A DNA stretch of 19,878 nt from Eubacteriales bacterium (GTDB lineage: Bacteria; Bacillota; Clostridia; Peptostreptococcales; Anaerovoracaceae), in the NCBI GenBank assembly GCA_028692535.1, contig JAQUXD010000017.1:1-19878 (forward strand), read 5' to 3'. The translations under genes and the position numbers were made by a program. The notes beneath the pieces are model-generated. The model was not told where the DNA came from, searched no databases, and was given only the letters and a program-made list of their open reading frames with translations. Below are positions 1-6,494 of the stretch, piece by piece (position 1 is the first letter of the stretch; each line of letters starts with the position of its first letter).

Positions 1-2
1 CA

Positions 3-584
3 CCCGTTCCGCCCGGAGCGCCCGGTGTGCGTTTCCGCAGTTTGAAAGGCGGGCAGACGGCCGGGGCGATCCCGGAAGAAGCGAAGCTTCTTATAATGTC
101 TTCGGATTATACGGATATCCGTCAAAGGATCGCGTTGTATAAAAAAGAGACCGGCTGTGATGTGGATCATCGCGCAAGGGGTAAAAGCCTGGAAATCTCC
201 GCCCGCAGCGGCGGCCCCGAAAAAGAGAGCAATGTCATCTCGATCCTGATCGAGCTCGCCGGTACGCTTCCCTTTGCAGGAGATGAGATCAAGGACTTTT
301 TTGATTTTTATAACACTTACATCCACTTCGAAAACGACGGCGCTGCGCTTGGGTTGAGTCTAAACGGATCGGATCCCGGTCCGATTCGCCTGGATGCAAC
401 CATGATCGAAATGACGCCGGAGGCGGCCAGACTCACATTGAACATCTGCCGGCCTTCCTCCCTCACGGAAGAGCAAATCTGCGAGGCGATGATGCCGGTC
501 TTGAATCGGTACGATATGGGGCTGGTAAAACCATCCCGTCAAAATCACGAAGAGTCGGCGGACAAAAAGGAAGTCAACGAGTAG
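3..584 (+). CDS. Truncated PepV-like (M20/Sapep) dipeptidase remnant
   Basis: The frame is open from the window edge, so the true start lies upstream. The readable part resembles the central lid domain of PepV/Sapep dipeptidases, zinc enzymes that cleave dipeptides in the cytoplasm: a FRSLKGG segment, a PEKESNVISIL helix (family PE-x(2)-x-NA), the IKDFFDFYN segment, and an LTLNICRPSSLTEEQI strand matching the family's 'L-x-x-(I/N)RYP' strand. Two things are wrong. The family's AHxSxPE motif reads ARSGGPE (Arg codon 204-206), so the conserved lid histidine is gone. The protein also stops after this domain with a charged tail, and the C-terminal metal-binding part (GGGTYAR-type motif) is absent in all forward frames before rpsJ. 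It is probably a decaying gene, but a non-catalytic protein cannot be excluded. Family call by recall, fairly sure. Confidence 0.6.
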   Translation, partial: PVPPGAPGVRFRSLKGGQTAGAIPEEAKLLIMSSDYTDIRQRIALYKKETGCDVDHRARGKSLEISARSGGPEKESNVISILIELAGTLPFAGDEIKDFFDFYNTYIHFENDGAALGLSLNGSDPGPIRLDATMIEMTPEAARLTLNICRPSSLTEEQICEAMMPVLNRYDMGLVKPSRQNHEESADKKEVNE

Positions 585-740
585 AAACAGCTATATGTAG
601 GGGGCGCGGCTTGTGCCTCCTCAATATTTGGACAATAATGGAACGCACGGTAGCGTGTGTGCAAAAACGATCGCATCGGAGCGGCTCCGGGCAAAAAGGA
701 AAGCCCTGTAACCATTGAAATCTAAACCTTTTGAGGTCCA

Positions 741-811
741 ATAAAAAATTTAAAAAAAAACAAGAAAAAATACAAAAAGTTCTTGCATTCGTAAAACCTC
801 TGTAGTATTCT
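741..811 (+). promoter_or_regulatory. Probable promoter of the S10 operon with A-rich upstream element
   Basis: A -35-like TTGCAT (783-788) and a -10-like TATTCT (806-811) are separated by 17 bp. A very A-rich tract (about 741-780), resembling an UP element, lies just upstream. This is the best sigma-A-type candidate in the 540-bp gap before rpsJ. It would give a leader of about 300 nt. Inferred from consensus only. Confidence 0.5.
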
Positions 812-843
812 AATAAAGCTTGCTTAAGGCACGGAAAGGCTGA

Positions 844-863
844 AAATGCCCGGAAATGCCCGG
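844..863 (+). repeat. Perfect 10-bp tandem repeat in the S10 leader
   Basis: AAATGCCCGG occurs twice without a gap (844-853 and 854-863), about 35 nt after the predicted -10 element. It could be slippage or a repeated protein or RNA contact site. Confidence 0.6.
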
Positions 864-929
864 CGAAGAAGCAGGAAGTTGCTGAGCTATCAGGTAATTT
901 CTGCCGAGAATAGTCTGCCCCGAGAGGCA

Positions 930-957
930 GGCGAAGGAGTTCTCGCCGTTTTGTTTT
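930..957 (+). terminator. Candidate attenuator in the S10 leader
   Basis: A 5-bp GC-rich stem GGCGA (930-934) / TCGCC (943-947) is followed by GTTTTGTTTT. It competes with an alternative pairing CGAGA (921-925) / TCTCG (941-945), as expected of a terminator/antiterminator pair. The stem is short and the T-tract is interrupted by G, so termination would be partial at best. Confidence 0.3.
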
Positions 958-1123
958 GAGTAAACAAACACCGAACACACGGCAGCGTGTAAGAGAGTCG
1001 AAGACGTTCGTCCCAAACTTTCGCTCAATGCAAATCAACGGGAAGCGACCTCGTACAGAATAGCGAAAATGTACGAAAGTAAATGCGGAAACAGATTCCG
1101 CAAGCAAACAAGGAGGAATAACA

Positions 1124-1432
1124 ATGAGCAGTCAGAAAATCAGGATCAGACTCAAAGCTTACGACCACAAGTCTTTGGATCAGTCCGCAGAACGCATCGT
1201 GGATACTGCCAGGAAGACCGGCGCCGAAGTATCCGGTCCCATCCCTCTCCCCACCGAGAAGGAGATTGTCACGATCTTAAGAGCCGTTCACAAGTACAAG
1301 GACAGCCGGGAACAGTTTGAGCAGCGGACCCACAAGCGCTTGATCGACATCCTGAGCCCCACGCCAAAAACCATCGATGCACTCATGAAGCTGGATATGC
1401 CTGCCGGTGTGGACATCGAAATCAAGCTGTAA
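1124..1432 (+). CDS. rpsJ: 30S ribosomal protein S10 (NusE)
   Basis: S10 sits in the 30S head and, as NusE, also joins the NusB/NusG antitermination complex. The protein has 102 residues, the normal bacterial length. It shows the opening IRIRLKAYDHKSLDQSA, the central GPIPLPTEKE loop, the HKRLIDI segment and the closing DIEIKL. Start is ATG with AGGAGG at 1111-1116. It is the first gene of the supercluster, after the 310-nt structured leader, so control over the whole operon would act just upstream. Nothing unusual in the protein itself. Confidence 0.98.
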   Translation: MSSQKIRIRLKAYDHKSLDQSAERIVDTARKTGAEVSGPIPLPTEKEIVTILRAVHKYKDSREQFEQRTHKRLIDILSPTPKTIDALMKLDMPAGVDIEIKL

Positions 1433-1471
1433 GTACAGAAAGTAACGATAGATTACTAATGGACTTAGTAT

Positions 1472-1488
1472 GATTACAAATCGTAATC
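1472..1488 (+). other. Small hairpin between rpsJ and rplC
   Basis: GATTAC (1472-1477) pairs with GTAATC (1483-1488) across a 5-nt loop in the 84-bp rpsJ-rplC gap. There is no T-tract, so it is not a terminator. It may be an RNA stability or processing site; function unknown. Confidence 0.35.
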
Positions 1489-1516
1489 CGCTGTAAGAAC
1501 TTAGGAGGAAACAAGT

Positions 1517-2155
1517 ATGAAAACCATTTTGGGAAAAAAGATCGGCATGACCCAGATTTTTTCCGAGTCGGGAGAAGTGATCCCCGTAACAGTGATCGAA
1601 GCCGGGCCCGTCGTGGTCACCCAGGTCAAAACTGTGGAGACAGACGGCTATAACGGCGTTCAGATCGGTTTCGAAGACAAGAAGGTACAGAGAGTCAACA
1701 AGCCGGAAAAAGGACATTTCGATAAGGCCGGAGCTCCCTACAAAAAGCATTTGGCAGAGTTCAAGAACGAAGCCGGAGACGCATACGAGACCGGACAGAT
1801 CATTACGGCTGCCGATTTCGAAGAAGGTAAGAAGCTGGATGTCACCGGGATATCCAAAGGAAAAGGAACCCAGGGCAACATCAAGAGACACGGCCATCAC
1901 CGCGGCCCCATGACCCACGGATCCAAGCACAAAAGACTGCCCGGCGCGCTGGCCGCAGGCACCTATCCGTCCAGAGTATTCAAGGGCAATGCCGGTCCCG
2001 GAAGAATGGGAAGAGAAACCGTTACCGTACAAAACGTCGAACTTGTAAAAGTGATTGCAGACAGAAACCTGATGCTCGTGAAGGGCGCTGTCCCCGGAGG
2101 CAAGGGCGGAATACTCCGCATCCGGTATGCAGTCAAGGGACAGGACGCCAAATAA
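1517..2155 (+). CDS. rplC: 50S ribosomal protein L3
   Basis: L3 binds near the 3' end of 23S rRNA, helps start 50S assembly and reaches toward the peptidyl transferase centre. The protein has 212 residues, typical of Bacillota. It starts with the family hallmark GKKIGMTQIF. It then carries the extended basic loop (SKGKGTQGNIKRHG, HGSKHKRLPGALAAGTYPSRV) and the conserved GRMGRETVTVQN segment, which holds the glutamine that is methylated in some bacteria. Start is ATG with AGGAGG at 1503-1508. It lies 84 bp after rpsJ, one of the wider gaps in the operon, and 23 bp before rplD. Confidence 0.98.
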   Translation: MKTILGKKIGMTQIFSESGEVIPVTVIEAGPVVVTQVKTVETDGYNGVQIGFEDKKVQRVNKPEKGHFDKAGAPYKKHLAEFKNEAGDAYETGQIITAADFEEGKKLDVTGISKGKGTQGNIKRHGHHRGPMTHGSKHKRLPGALAAGTYPSRVFKGNAGPGRMGRETVTVQNVELVKVIADRNLMLVKGAVPGGKGGILRIRYAVKGQDAK

Positions 2156-2178
2156 CGAAGTAGGAAGGAGGAAGTCCA

Positions 2179-2805
2179 ATGGCAAAAATTACTATGCTGA
2201 CAATGGCCGGTGCCGAAGCCGGAACGCTGGATCTGAACGATGAGATCTTCGGGATCGAGCCCAATGAATATGCGGTCCACGCAGTCATTAAGAATTACCT
2301 GGCCAATCAAAGACAGGGCACCCAGTCCGCAAAGACCCGTGGAGAAGTCCGGGGCGGCGGCAGAAAGCCGTTCAGACAGAAGGGCACAGGCCGCCACAGA
2401 CAGGGCAGCACCACCGATCCCACCCAGGTGGGCGGCGGCGTGGCATTCGCTCCCAAGCCCAGAGATTACAGATATACGCTTCCTAAGAAGCTCCGGAGGC
2501 TGGCACTGAAGTCGGTGCTTTCCTCGAAGGTAGCCGAGAAGGAAATCATCGTGCTGGACAATCTGCACTTCGATGCGCCCAAGACCAAAGAGATGCTCAA
2601 GGTTCTGGAAAACATCAAGGCAGCGAAAAAAGCGCTGATCGTCATGGCGGACAAGGATGAAGCTGTCATCAAGAGCGCATCCAACATCCCGGGCATCACC
2701 GCGACGATGGTCTCTCAGATGAACGTATATGAAATCATGCATCACACCAGCTTTGTCGTTACAAAGGATGCTGTGGAAAAAATTCAGGAGGTGTACGCAA
2801 AATGA
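2179..2805 (+). CDS. rplD: 50S ribosomal protein L4
   Basis: L4 has a globular domain on the ribosome surface and an extended loop lining the nascent-peptide exit tunnel. The 208-residue protein shows this basic glycine-rich loop around residues 50-100 (KTRGEVRGGGRKPFRQKGTG, then GGVAFAPKPRDY). It ends with the expected alpha/beta surface domain (VLDNLHFDAPKTKEM, ALIVMADKDE). In Escherichia coli L4 represses its own S10 operon; whether this holds here is unknown. AAGGAGG lies at 2165-2171. The stop codon overlaps the rplW start (ATGA, 2802-2805), which indicates coupled translation. Confidence 0.97.
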   Translation: MAKITMLTMAGAEAGTLDLNDEIFGIEPNEYAVHAVIKNYLANQRQGTQSAKTRGEVRGGGRKPFRQKGTGRHRQGSTTDPTQVGGGVAFAPKPRDYRYTLPKKLRRLALKSVLSSKVAEKEIIVLDNLHFDAPKTKEMLKVLENIKAAKKALIVMADKDEAVIKSASNIPGITATMVSQMNVYEIMHHTSFVVTKDAVEKIQEVYAK

Positions 2806-3092
2806 GAACCGCCTATGATGTGCTGATCAAACCCGTCATCTCCGAACGGAGCATGGACGATGCAGAGGCAAAGAAGTACACGTTCAAAGTGGCTGTCGAT
2901 GCCAATAAAACAGAAATCAAATCCGCCGTCGAAGAGGCTTTCGGCGTTGAGGTCGTTAAAGTGAACGTCATGAACAACGACGGCAAAGTGAAGAGACAAG
3001 GAAAGTACGTGGGTCGGACCGCCGCATACAAGAAGGCGATCGTCACGCTCTCCGAAAAGAGTAAAGCCATCGAGTTCTTCGAAGGGCTCTAA
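2802..3092 (+). CDS. rplW: 50S ribosomal protein L23
   Basis: L23 lies at the tunnel exit and is the docking site for trigger factor and the signal recognition particle. The protein has 96 residues. It contains YDVLIKPVISERSMDDAE near the N-terminus, the central KYTFKVAVDANKTEIKSAVE helix region, the basic hairpin KVKRQGKYVGRTAAYKKAIVTL and the C-terminal IEFFEGL. Start is the ATG inside the rplD stop, with AGGAGGTG at 2786-2793 inside rplD. Normal in all visible respects. Confidence 0.97.
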   Translation: MRTAYDVLIKPVISERSMDDAEAKKYTFKVAVDANKTEIKSAVEEAFGVEVVKVNVMNNDGKVKRQGKYVGRTAAYKKAIVTLSEKSKAIEFFEGL

Positions 3093-3108
3093 GGTAGGAG
3101 GAAACAAT

Positions 3109-3942
3109 ATGGGAATCAGAAAATATAAGCCGACTACTCCGGGGTTGAGAGGCATGACGGTCTCCACATTCGAAGAGATCACGTGCAGCACCCCCGAAAA
3201 ATCCCTGACGGTGACGTTGAAGAACAACGCCGGCAGAAACTCCAGAGGAAAGATCACGGTCCGGCATCGCGGCGGCGGTACCAGGCCCAAGTACAGGATC
3301 ATCGACTTCAAGAGAAATAAAGACGGGATCCCCGCCACAGTCAAGACCATCGAATACGATCCCAACAGAAGCGCCAACATCGCACTGCTGTTCTACGCGG
3401 ACGGAGAAAAAAGATATATCATCGCGCCCCACGAGCTGAAGGTCGGCGACGTGCTCTTCTCGGGTCCCGAGTCCGACATCAAGATCGGCAATGCGCTGCC
3501 CCTGGTCAACATTCCAGTCGGCACCGTGATCCACAACGTGGAGCTGAAAAGCGGCAAGGGCGCGCAGCTGGTCAGAAGCGCCGGGAACGGCGCGCAGCTG
3601 ATGGCCAAAGAAGGCAATTACGCCCAGGTGCGTCTGCCTTCCGGAGAAGTTCGTAAAATTCGCAAGGAATGCCGGGCCACCATCGGAGAAGTGGGCAACA
3701 TCGACCATGGCAACATCTCCATCGGAAAAGCCGGCCGCAAGAGACACATGGGCATTCGGCCTACGGTCAGAGGTTCGGTCATGAACCCCAACGACCATCC
3801 TCACGGCGGCGGCGAAGGCAAGACCGGTATCGGTCGTCCGGGTCCTGTGACTCCCTGGGGCAAGCCCGCACTGGGATATAAGACGAGAAAGAAGAACAAG
3901 CCGTCGAACCAGTACATCGTTAAGAAAAGAAACGAAAAGTAG
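3109..3942 (+). CDS. rplB: 50S ribosomal protein L2
   Basis: L2 is among the most conserved 50S proteins and is needed for subunit joining and peptidyl transferase activity. The protein has 277 residues, the usual length. The N-terminal extension KYKPTTPGLRGM, the RNA-binding segment GGGTRPKYRIIDFKR (around residues 55-69), and the C-terminal NPNDHPHGGGEGKTGIGRPG loop with the key histidine at about residue 230 are all intact. Start is ATG with AGGAGG at 3096-3101, 16 bp after rplW. The C-terminus is strongly basic, as expected. Confidence 0.98.
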   Translation: MGIRKYKPTTPGLRGMTVSTFEEITCSTPEKSLTVTLKNNAGRNSRGKITVRHRGGGTRPKYRIIDFKRNKDGIPATVKTIEYDPNRSANIALLFYADGEKRYIIAPHELKVGDVLFSGPESDIKIGNALPLVNIPVGTVIHNVELKSGKGAQLVRSAGNGAQLMAKEGNYAQVRLPSGEVRKIRKECRATIGEVGNIDHGNISIGKAGRKRHMGIRPTVRGSVMNPNDHPHGGGEGKTGIGRPGPVTPWGKPALGYKTRKKNKPSNQYIVKKRNEK

Positions 3943-3965
3943 TTGAAGGGAGGATACAAGAGTCC

Positions 3966-4247
3966 ATGAGCAGATCATTAAAAAAAGGCCCCTTCGTAAA
4001 CGATAAGCTGATCAAAGCGATCGATACAATGAACGAGGCCAATCAAAAAAAGGTCATCAAAACCTGGTCCAGACCGTCAACGATTTTTCCACAGATGGTT
4101 GGACACACCATAGCGGTATACGATGGCAAGAAGCATATTCCCGTCTATATAACGGAAGATATGGTCGGACACCGGCTGGGCGAATTCGCACCCACCAGAA
4201 CCTACAGAGGTCATGCATCCGACAAGTCCTCCAAAGTGAGAAAGTAG
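3966..4247 (+). CDS. rpsS: 30S ribosomal protein S19
   Basis: S19 is in the 30S head, contacts S13, and lies near the A-site tRNA and the B1 bridges. The protein has 93 residues and starts with the family signature MSRSLKKGPFVNDKL. It continues with KTWSRPSTIFPQMVGHTIAVYDGKKH and ends with GHRLGEFAPTRTYRGH plus a basic tail. The best Shine-Dalgarno is GGGAGG at 3948-3953, 12 nt from the ATG, a longer spacing than its neighbours have. It is followed 15 bp later by rplV. Confidence 0.98.
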   Translation: MSRSLKKGPFVNDKLIKAIDTMNEANQKKVIKTWSRPSTIFPQMVGHTIAVYDGKKHIPVYITEDMVGHRLGEFAPTRTYRGHASDKSSKVRK

Positions 4248-4262
4248 GAAGGAGAACAGACA

Positions 4263-4595
4263 ATGGAAGCAAGAGCAGTTGCAAAATACGTTAAGATGTC
4301 TCCGTCCAAAATCAAGCCGGTCACCGATCTGGTGCGCGGCAAGGATCTTACGGAGGCCCTGACCATTTTAAAGTTTACTCCCGGCAAGGGCGCGGAATTG
4401 ATTGAGAAAGTCGTACAGTCGGCAGCGGCCAATGCGGAGAACAACCATGAAATGGATGTCTCCAAATTGTACGTCGCAGAGATTTATGCAAATCAGGGTC
4501 CCACCATGAAGCGGTGGAGAGCCGGAGCCCAGGGACGCGCAGGCAGGATTCTCAAGAGAAGCAGCCACATCGGCGTCACCTTAAAAGAAAGATAA
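4263..4595 (+). CDS. rplV: 50S ribosomal protein L22
   Basis: L22 spans the 50S particle, and its beta-hairpin helps form the exit-tunnel constriction where macrolides act. The protein has 110 residues. It opens with ARAVAKYVKMSPSKIKPVTDLVRGK, has the NAENNHEMDVSKLYVAEI segment, and carries the tunnel hairpin GPTMKRWRAGAQGRAGRILKR followed by SHIGVTLKER. The hairpin shows no insertion or deletion. AAGGAG lies at 4249-4254. Confidence 0.97.
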   Translation: MEARAVAKYVKMSPSKIKPVTDLVRGKDLTEALTILKFTPGKGAELIEKVVQSAAANAENNHEMDVSKLYVAEIYANQGPTMKRWRAGAQGRAGRILKRSSHIGVTLKER

Positions 4596-4614
4596 TCAGC
4601 GAGGAGGTTTATGA

Positions 4615-5544
4615 ATGGGTCAGAAAGTTAGTCCACATGGTTTGAGAGTGGGCGTAATAAAAGACTGGGATTCCAAATGGTATGCCAATAAGAAGAGCTT
4701 CTCTGATTATCTTATAGAAGATAAGAAGGTAAGAGACTTCGTTAAAAAGAAGCTTTATATTGCAGGAGTGTCTAAAATCGTCATCGAACGAGCAGCCGAG
4801 AATCAGATGAGAATCAGTGTTCTCACGGCAAAACCCGGTATGGTCATCGGGCGAGGCGGCGATGGTATCGATCAGCTGAAAAGCGATCTGGAAAAGATGA
4901 CGGGCAAATCGGTGTCGGTGAACATCGTCGAAGTGCGCCGTCCGGAGCTGGATGCCCAGCTCACGGCGGAAAGCATCGCTCAGGCGCTGGAAAAGCGCGT
5001 ATCGTTCCGGCGGGCTATGAAACAAGCCATGCAAAGAACGATGAAAGCCGGCGGCAAGGGAGTCAAAATCATGGTTTCCGGTCGTGTAGGCGGAGCGGAA
5101 ATCGCCAGAAGTGAAAAATACAGCGAGGGCAATGTTCCTCTTCATACGCTTCGTGCAGATATTTCTTACGGCTTTATCGAAGCCGACACACAGTACGGAA
5201 AACTGGGTGTAAAGGTGTGGATCAATAACGGCGAGATCCTGGGAAAAGATCTGGTTCCTGCGGTTCCCGAAGAGAAGGAAAGCAAGAGAGGCGACCGGAA
5301 CGATCGCAGCAAGAGAAATGACCGCAGCAGAAGAGATGATCGTCCCAGAAGAGACCGCAACGATCGCGGCGGACGGGGACGGACGGACGAACGGGAAGTC
5401 AAACGTTATGAGAACCCCAGGAAGCGTCCGGCCAAAGCTGCAGCACCTAAGGAAGAATCAGCTGTAGAAGCAGTGGATACCAAAGCGGCAACAGATGCCA
5501 TCGCGGCAGATGTAAAGCAAACATCCACTCCCTCAGAAGAATAA
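4615..5544 (+). CDS. rpsC: 30S ribosomal protein S3 with long charged C-terminal tail
   Basis: S3 forms part of the mRNA entry tunnel on the 30S head and has mRNA-unwinding activity with S4 and S5. Residues 1-215 are a normal S3: MGQKVSPHGLRVG start, KH domain with GMVIGRGGDGID (about 75-86), and C-terminal domain with SGRVGGAEIARSE and GVKVWINNGEILG. The protein is 309 residues, about 90 more than a standard S3. The extra part begins around residue 217: an Arg/Asp/Asn-rich block of DRND- and DRSKR-like units to about 265, then an Ala/Glu/Lys-rich acidic stretch. Tails of this kind exist in some clostridia; their function is unknown. Start is the ATG at 4615 (AGGAGG 4602-4607); an upstream ATG at 4611 is out of frame. 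Confidence 0.97.
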   Translation: MGQKVSPHGLRVGVIKDWDSKWYANKKSFSDYLIEDKKVRDFVKKKLYIAGVSKIVIERAAENQMRISVLTAKPGMVIGRGGDGIDQLKSDLEKMTGKSVSVNIVEVRRPELDAQLTAESIAQALEKRVSFRRAMKQAMQRTMKAGGKGVKIMVSGRVGGAEIARSEKYSEGNVPLHTLRADISYGFIEADTQYGKLGVKVWINNGEILGKDLVPAVPEEKESKRGDRNDRSKRNDRSRRDDRPRRDRNDRGGRGRTDEREVKRYENPRKRPAKAAAPKEESAVEAVDTKAATDAIAADVKQTSTPSEE

Positions 5545-5568
5545 GCACGAAGAAAGGAGGAGTCAGCG

Positions 5569-6000
5569 ATGTTAATGCCAAAGCGCGTTAAACGCAGAAG
5601 AGTCCACAGAGGAAGAATGAAAGGTGTCGCCACAAAGGGCAACACGATCACCTACGGTTCGTACGGGATCGTCGCTCAGGAATGTGGCTGGATCACCGCC
5701 AATCAAATAGAGTCTGCCCGTATTGCCATGACCCGTTCCATCAAAAGGGGTGGGCAGGTCTTCATCAAGATCTTTCCCCATAAGCCGGTAACGAAAAAGC
5801 CCGCCGAGGTCCGCATGGGTTCCGGTAAGGGCGCGCCGGAGTACTGGGTTGCCGTTGTGAAGCCGGGCAGAGTGATGTTCGAGATCGGCGGCGTTACGGA
5901 AGATGCGGCCAAAGAAGCCATGCGTCTTGCAATGCACAAGCTCCCCGTCAAATGTAAGTTCGTCGCCAAGAGCGACACGGCAAAGGGTGGTGAAGCGTAA
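5569..6000 (+). CDS. rplP: 50S ribosomal protein L16
   Basis: L16 joins late in 50S assembly and sits near the A-site tRNA elbow. The protein has 143 residues and shows the family start MLMPKRVKRRRVHRGRMKG, the GSYGIVAQECGWITANQIE segment, the QVFIKIFPHKPVTKKPAEVRM basic loop (written here in parts of the known family signature) and GSGKGAPEYWVAVVKPG. AAAGGAGG lies at 5553-5560. The stop codon shares one base with the next start (TAATG at 5998-6002), so rpmC is probably translated by coupling. Confidence 0.97.
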   Translation: MLMPKRVKRRRVHRGRMKGVATKGNTITYGSYGIVAQECGWITANQIESARIAMTRSIKRGGQVFIKIFPHKPVTKKPAEVRMGSGKGAPEYWVAVVKPGRVMFEIGGVTEDAAKEAMRLAMHKLPVKCKFVAKSDTAKGGEA

Positions 6001-6203
6001 TGAAGATCGAAAAAATCAGAAACATGAGTCAGATGGAGCTCGTTGCCGAAGAGTTGAAGCTGAAGAAGGAACTGTTTAACCTGAGATTTCAACACGTGAC
6101 CGGCCAGCTGGAAAATCCGCTGAAAATGAAGGATCTCAAGAGAGATATCGCAAGAGTAAAGACCGTTATGAGAGAACAAGAACTCAAGAAGGCCGAGAAA
6201 TAA
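6000..6203 (+). CDS. rpmC: 50S ribosomal protein L29
   Basis: L29 lies beside L23 at the exit tunnel. It is a small two-helix protein, here 67 residues, with MKIEKIRNMSQMEL, the ELFNLRFQHVTGQLENPLKM hairpin signature and a basic C-terminal helix. The ATG at 6000 overlaps the rplP stop by one base. Its only plausible binding site is AAGGGTGG inside the end of rplP, weaker than elsewhere in the operon, consistent with coupled translation. Confidence 0.96.
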   Translation: MKIEKIRNMSQMELVAEELKLKKELFNLRFQHVTGQLENPLKMKDLKRDIARVKTVMREQELKKAEK

Positions 6204-6221
6204 CCGAAAGGAGGATGCAAA

Positions 6222-6482
6222 ATGTCAGAAGACAGGAAGACCAGAAAGACAAGAATCGGTATTGTCAGCAGCGATAAAATGGACAAGACGATCACCGTCG
6301 GTGTGGAAGAATCCATTCGCCATTCTCTTTACGGTAAGTCGGTAAAGAGAACGAAAAAGTTCAAGGCGCACGATGAAAACAACGAGTGCCAAATCGGAGA
6401 TAAAGTAAAAATCATGGAGACCCGGCCTCTTTCCAAAGACAAGAGATGGAGATTGGTCGAGATACTCGAGAAGGTTAAATAG
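6222..6482 (+). CDS. rpsQ: 30S ribosomal protein S17
   Basis: S17 is a primary 16S rRNA-binding protein with an OB fold. The 86-residue protein shows RIGIVSSDKMDKTITVGVEE, the HSLYGKSVKRTKKFKAHDE loop, and the conserved GDKVKIMETRPLSKDKRWRL segment. Start is ATG with AAAGGAGG at 6207-6214, 18 bp after rpmC. Length and motifs are normal. Confidence 0.97.
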   Translation: MSEDRKTRKTRIGIVSSDKMDKTITVGVEESIRHSLYGKSVKRTKKFKAHDENNECQIGDKVKIMETRPLSKDKRWRLVEILEKVK

Positions 6483-6494
6483 GGAGGCACCAAA

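Larger units (their letters stand above)
646..990 (+). repeat. Two copies of a short hairpin motif flanking the S10 promoter
   Basis: CACGGTAGCGTGT (646-658) and CACGGCAGCGTGT (978-990) are identical but for one loop base. Both fold: copy 1 as a 7-bp stem 643-660 including a G-T wobble with loop GTAG, copy 2 as a 5-bp stem 977-990 with loop GCAG. The span given includes the sequence between them. One copy is upstream of the predicted promoter, one in the leader. Role unknown. Confidence 0.45.
812..1123 (+). promoter_or_regulatory. Long structured 5' leader of the S10 operon
   Basis: This stretch has no convincing reading frame but many short inverted repeats. In order: a perfect tandem 10-bp repeat (844-863); a hairpin 915-930 (CTGCC/GGCAG); a hairpin 930-947 (GGCGA/TCGCC) followed by GTTTTGTTTT; a hairpin 977-990 (ACACG/CGTGT); a 7-bp hairpin 1051-1076 (TCGTACA/TGTACGA) whose loop can pair with 1019-1025; and a 7-bp hairpin 1084-1102 (TGCGGAA/TTCCGCA) ending 8 nt before the rpsJ Shine-Dalgarno. 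Such a leader suggests attenuation or translational control. No known ribosomal leader family was recognised. Confidence 0.45.

Noticed and set aside
595..620. Stem AGGGGGC/GCCTCCT after the dipeptidase remnant as a terminator
   Set aside because: Imperfect stem and no T-run follows, so termination is not supported.
611..639. TTGTGC with AATAAT at 17-bp spacing as a second upstream promoter
   Set aside because: The -35 matches only at TTG and there is no supporting upstream tract; weaker than the 783-811 candidate.
574..1107. Long reverse-strand open frame across the S10 leader
   Set aside because: Cysteine/phenylalanine-rich product without a ribosome binding site or family resemblance; it covers the structured leader and is a chance frame.
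1069..1320. Forward frame overlapping the start of rpsJ
   Set aside because: Runs out of frame through rpsJ, has no binding site, and its composition is that of a shifted S10.
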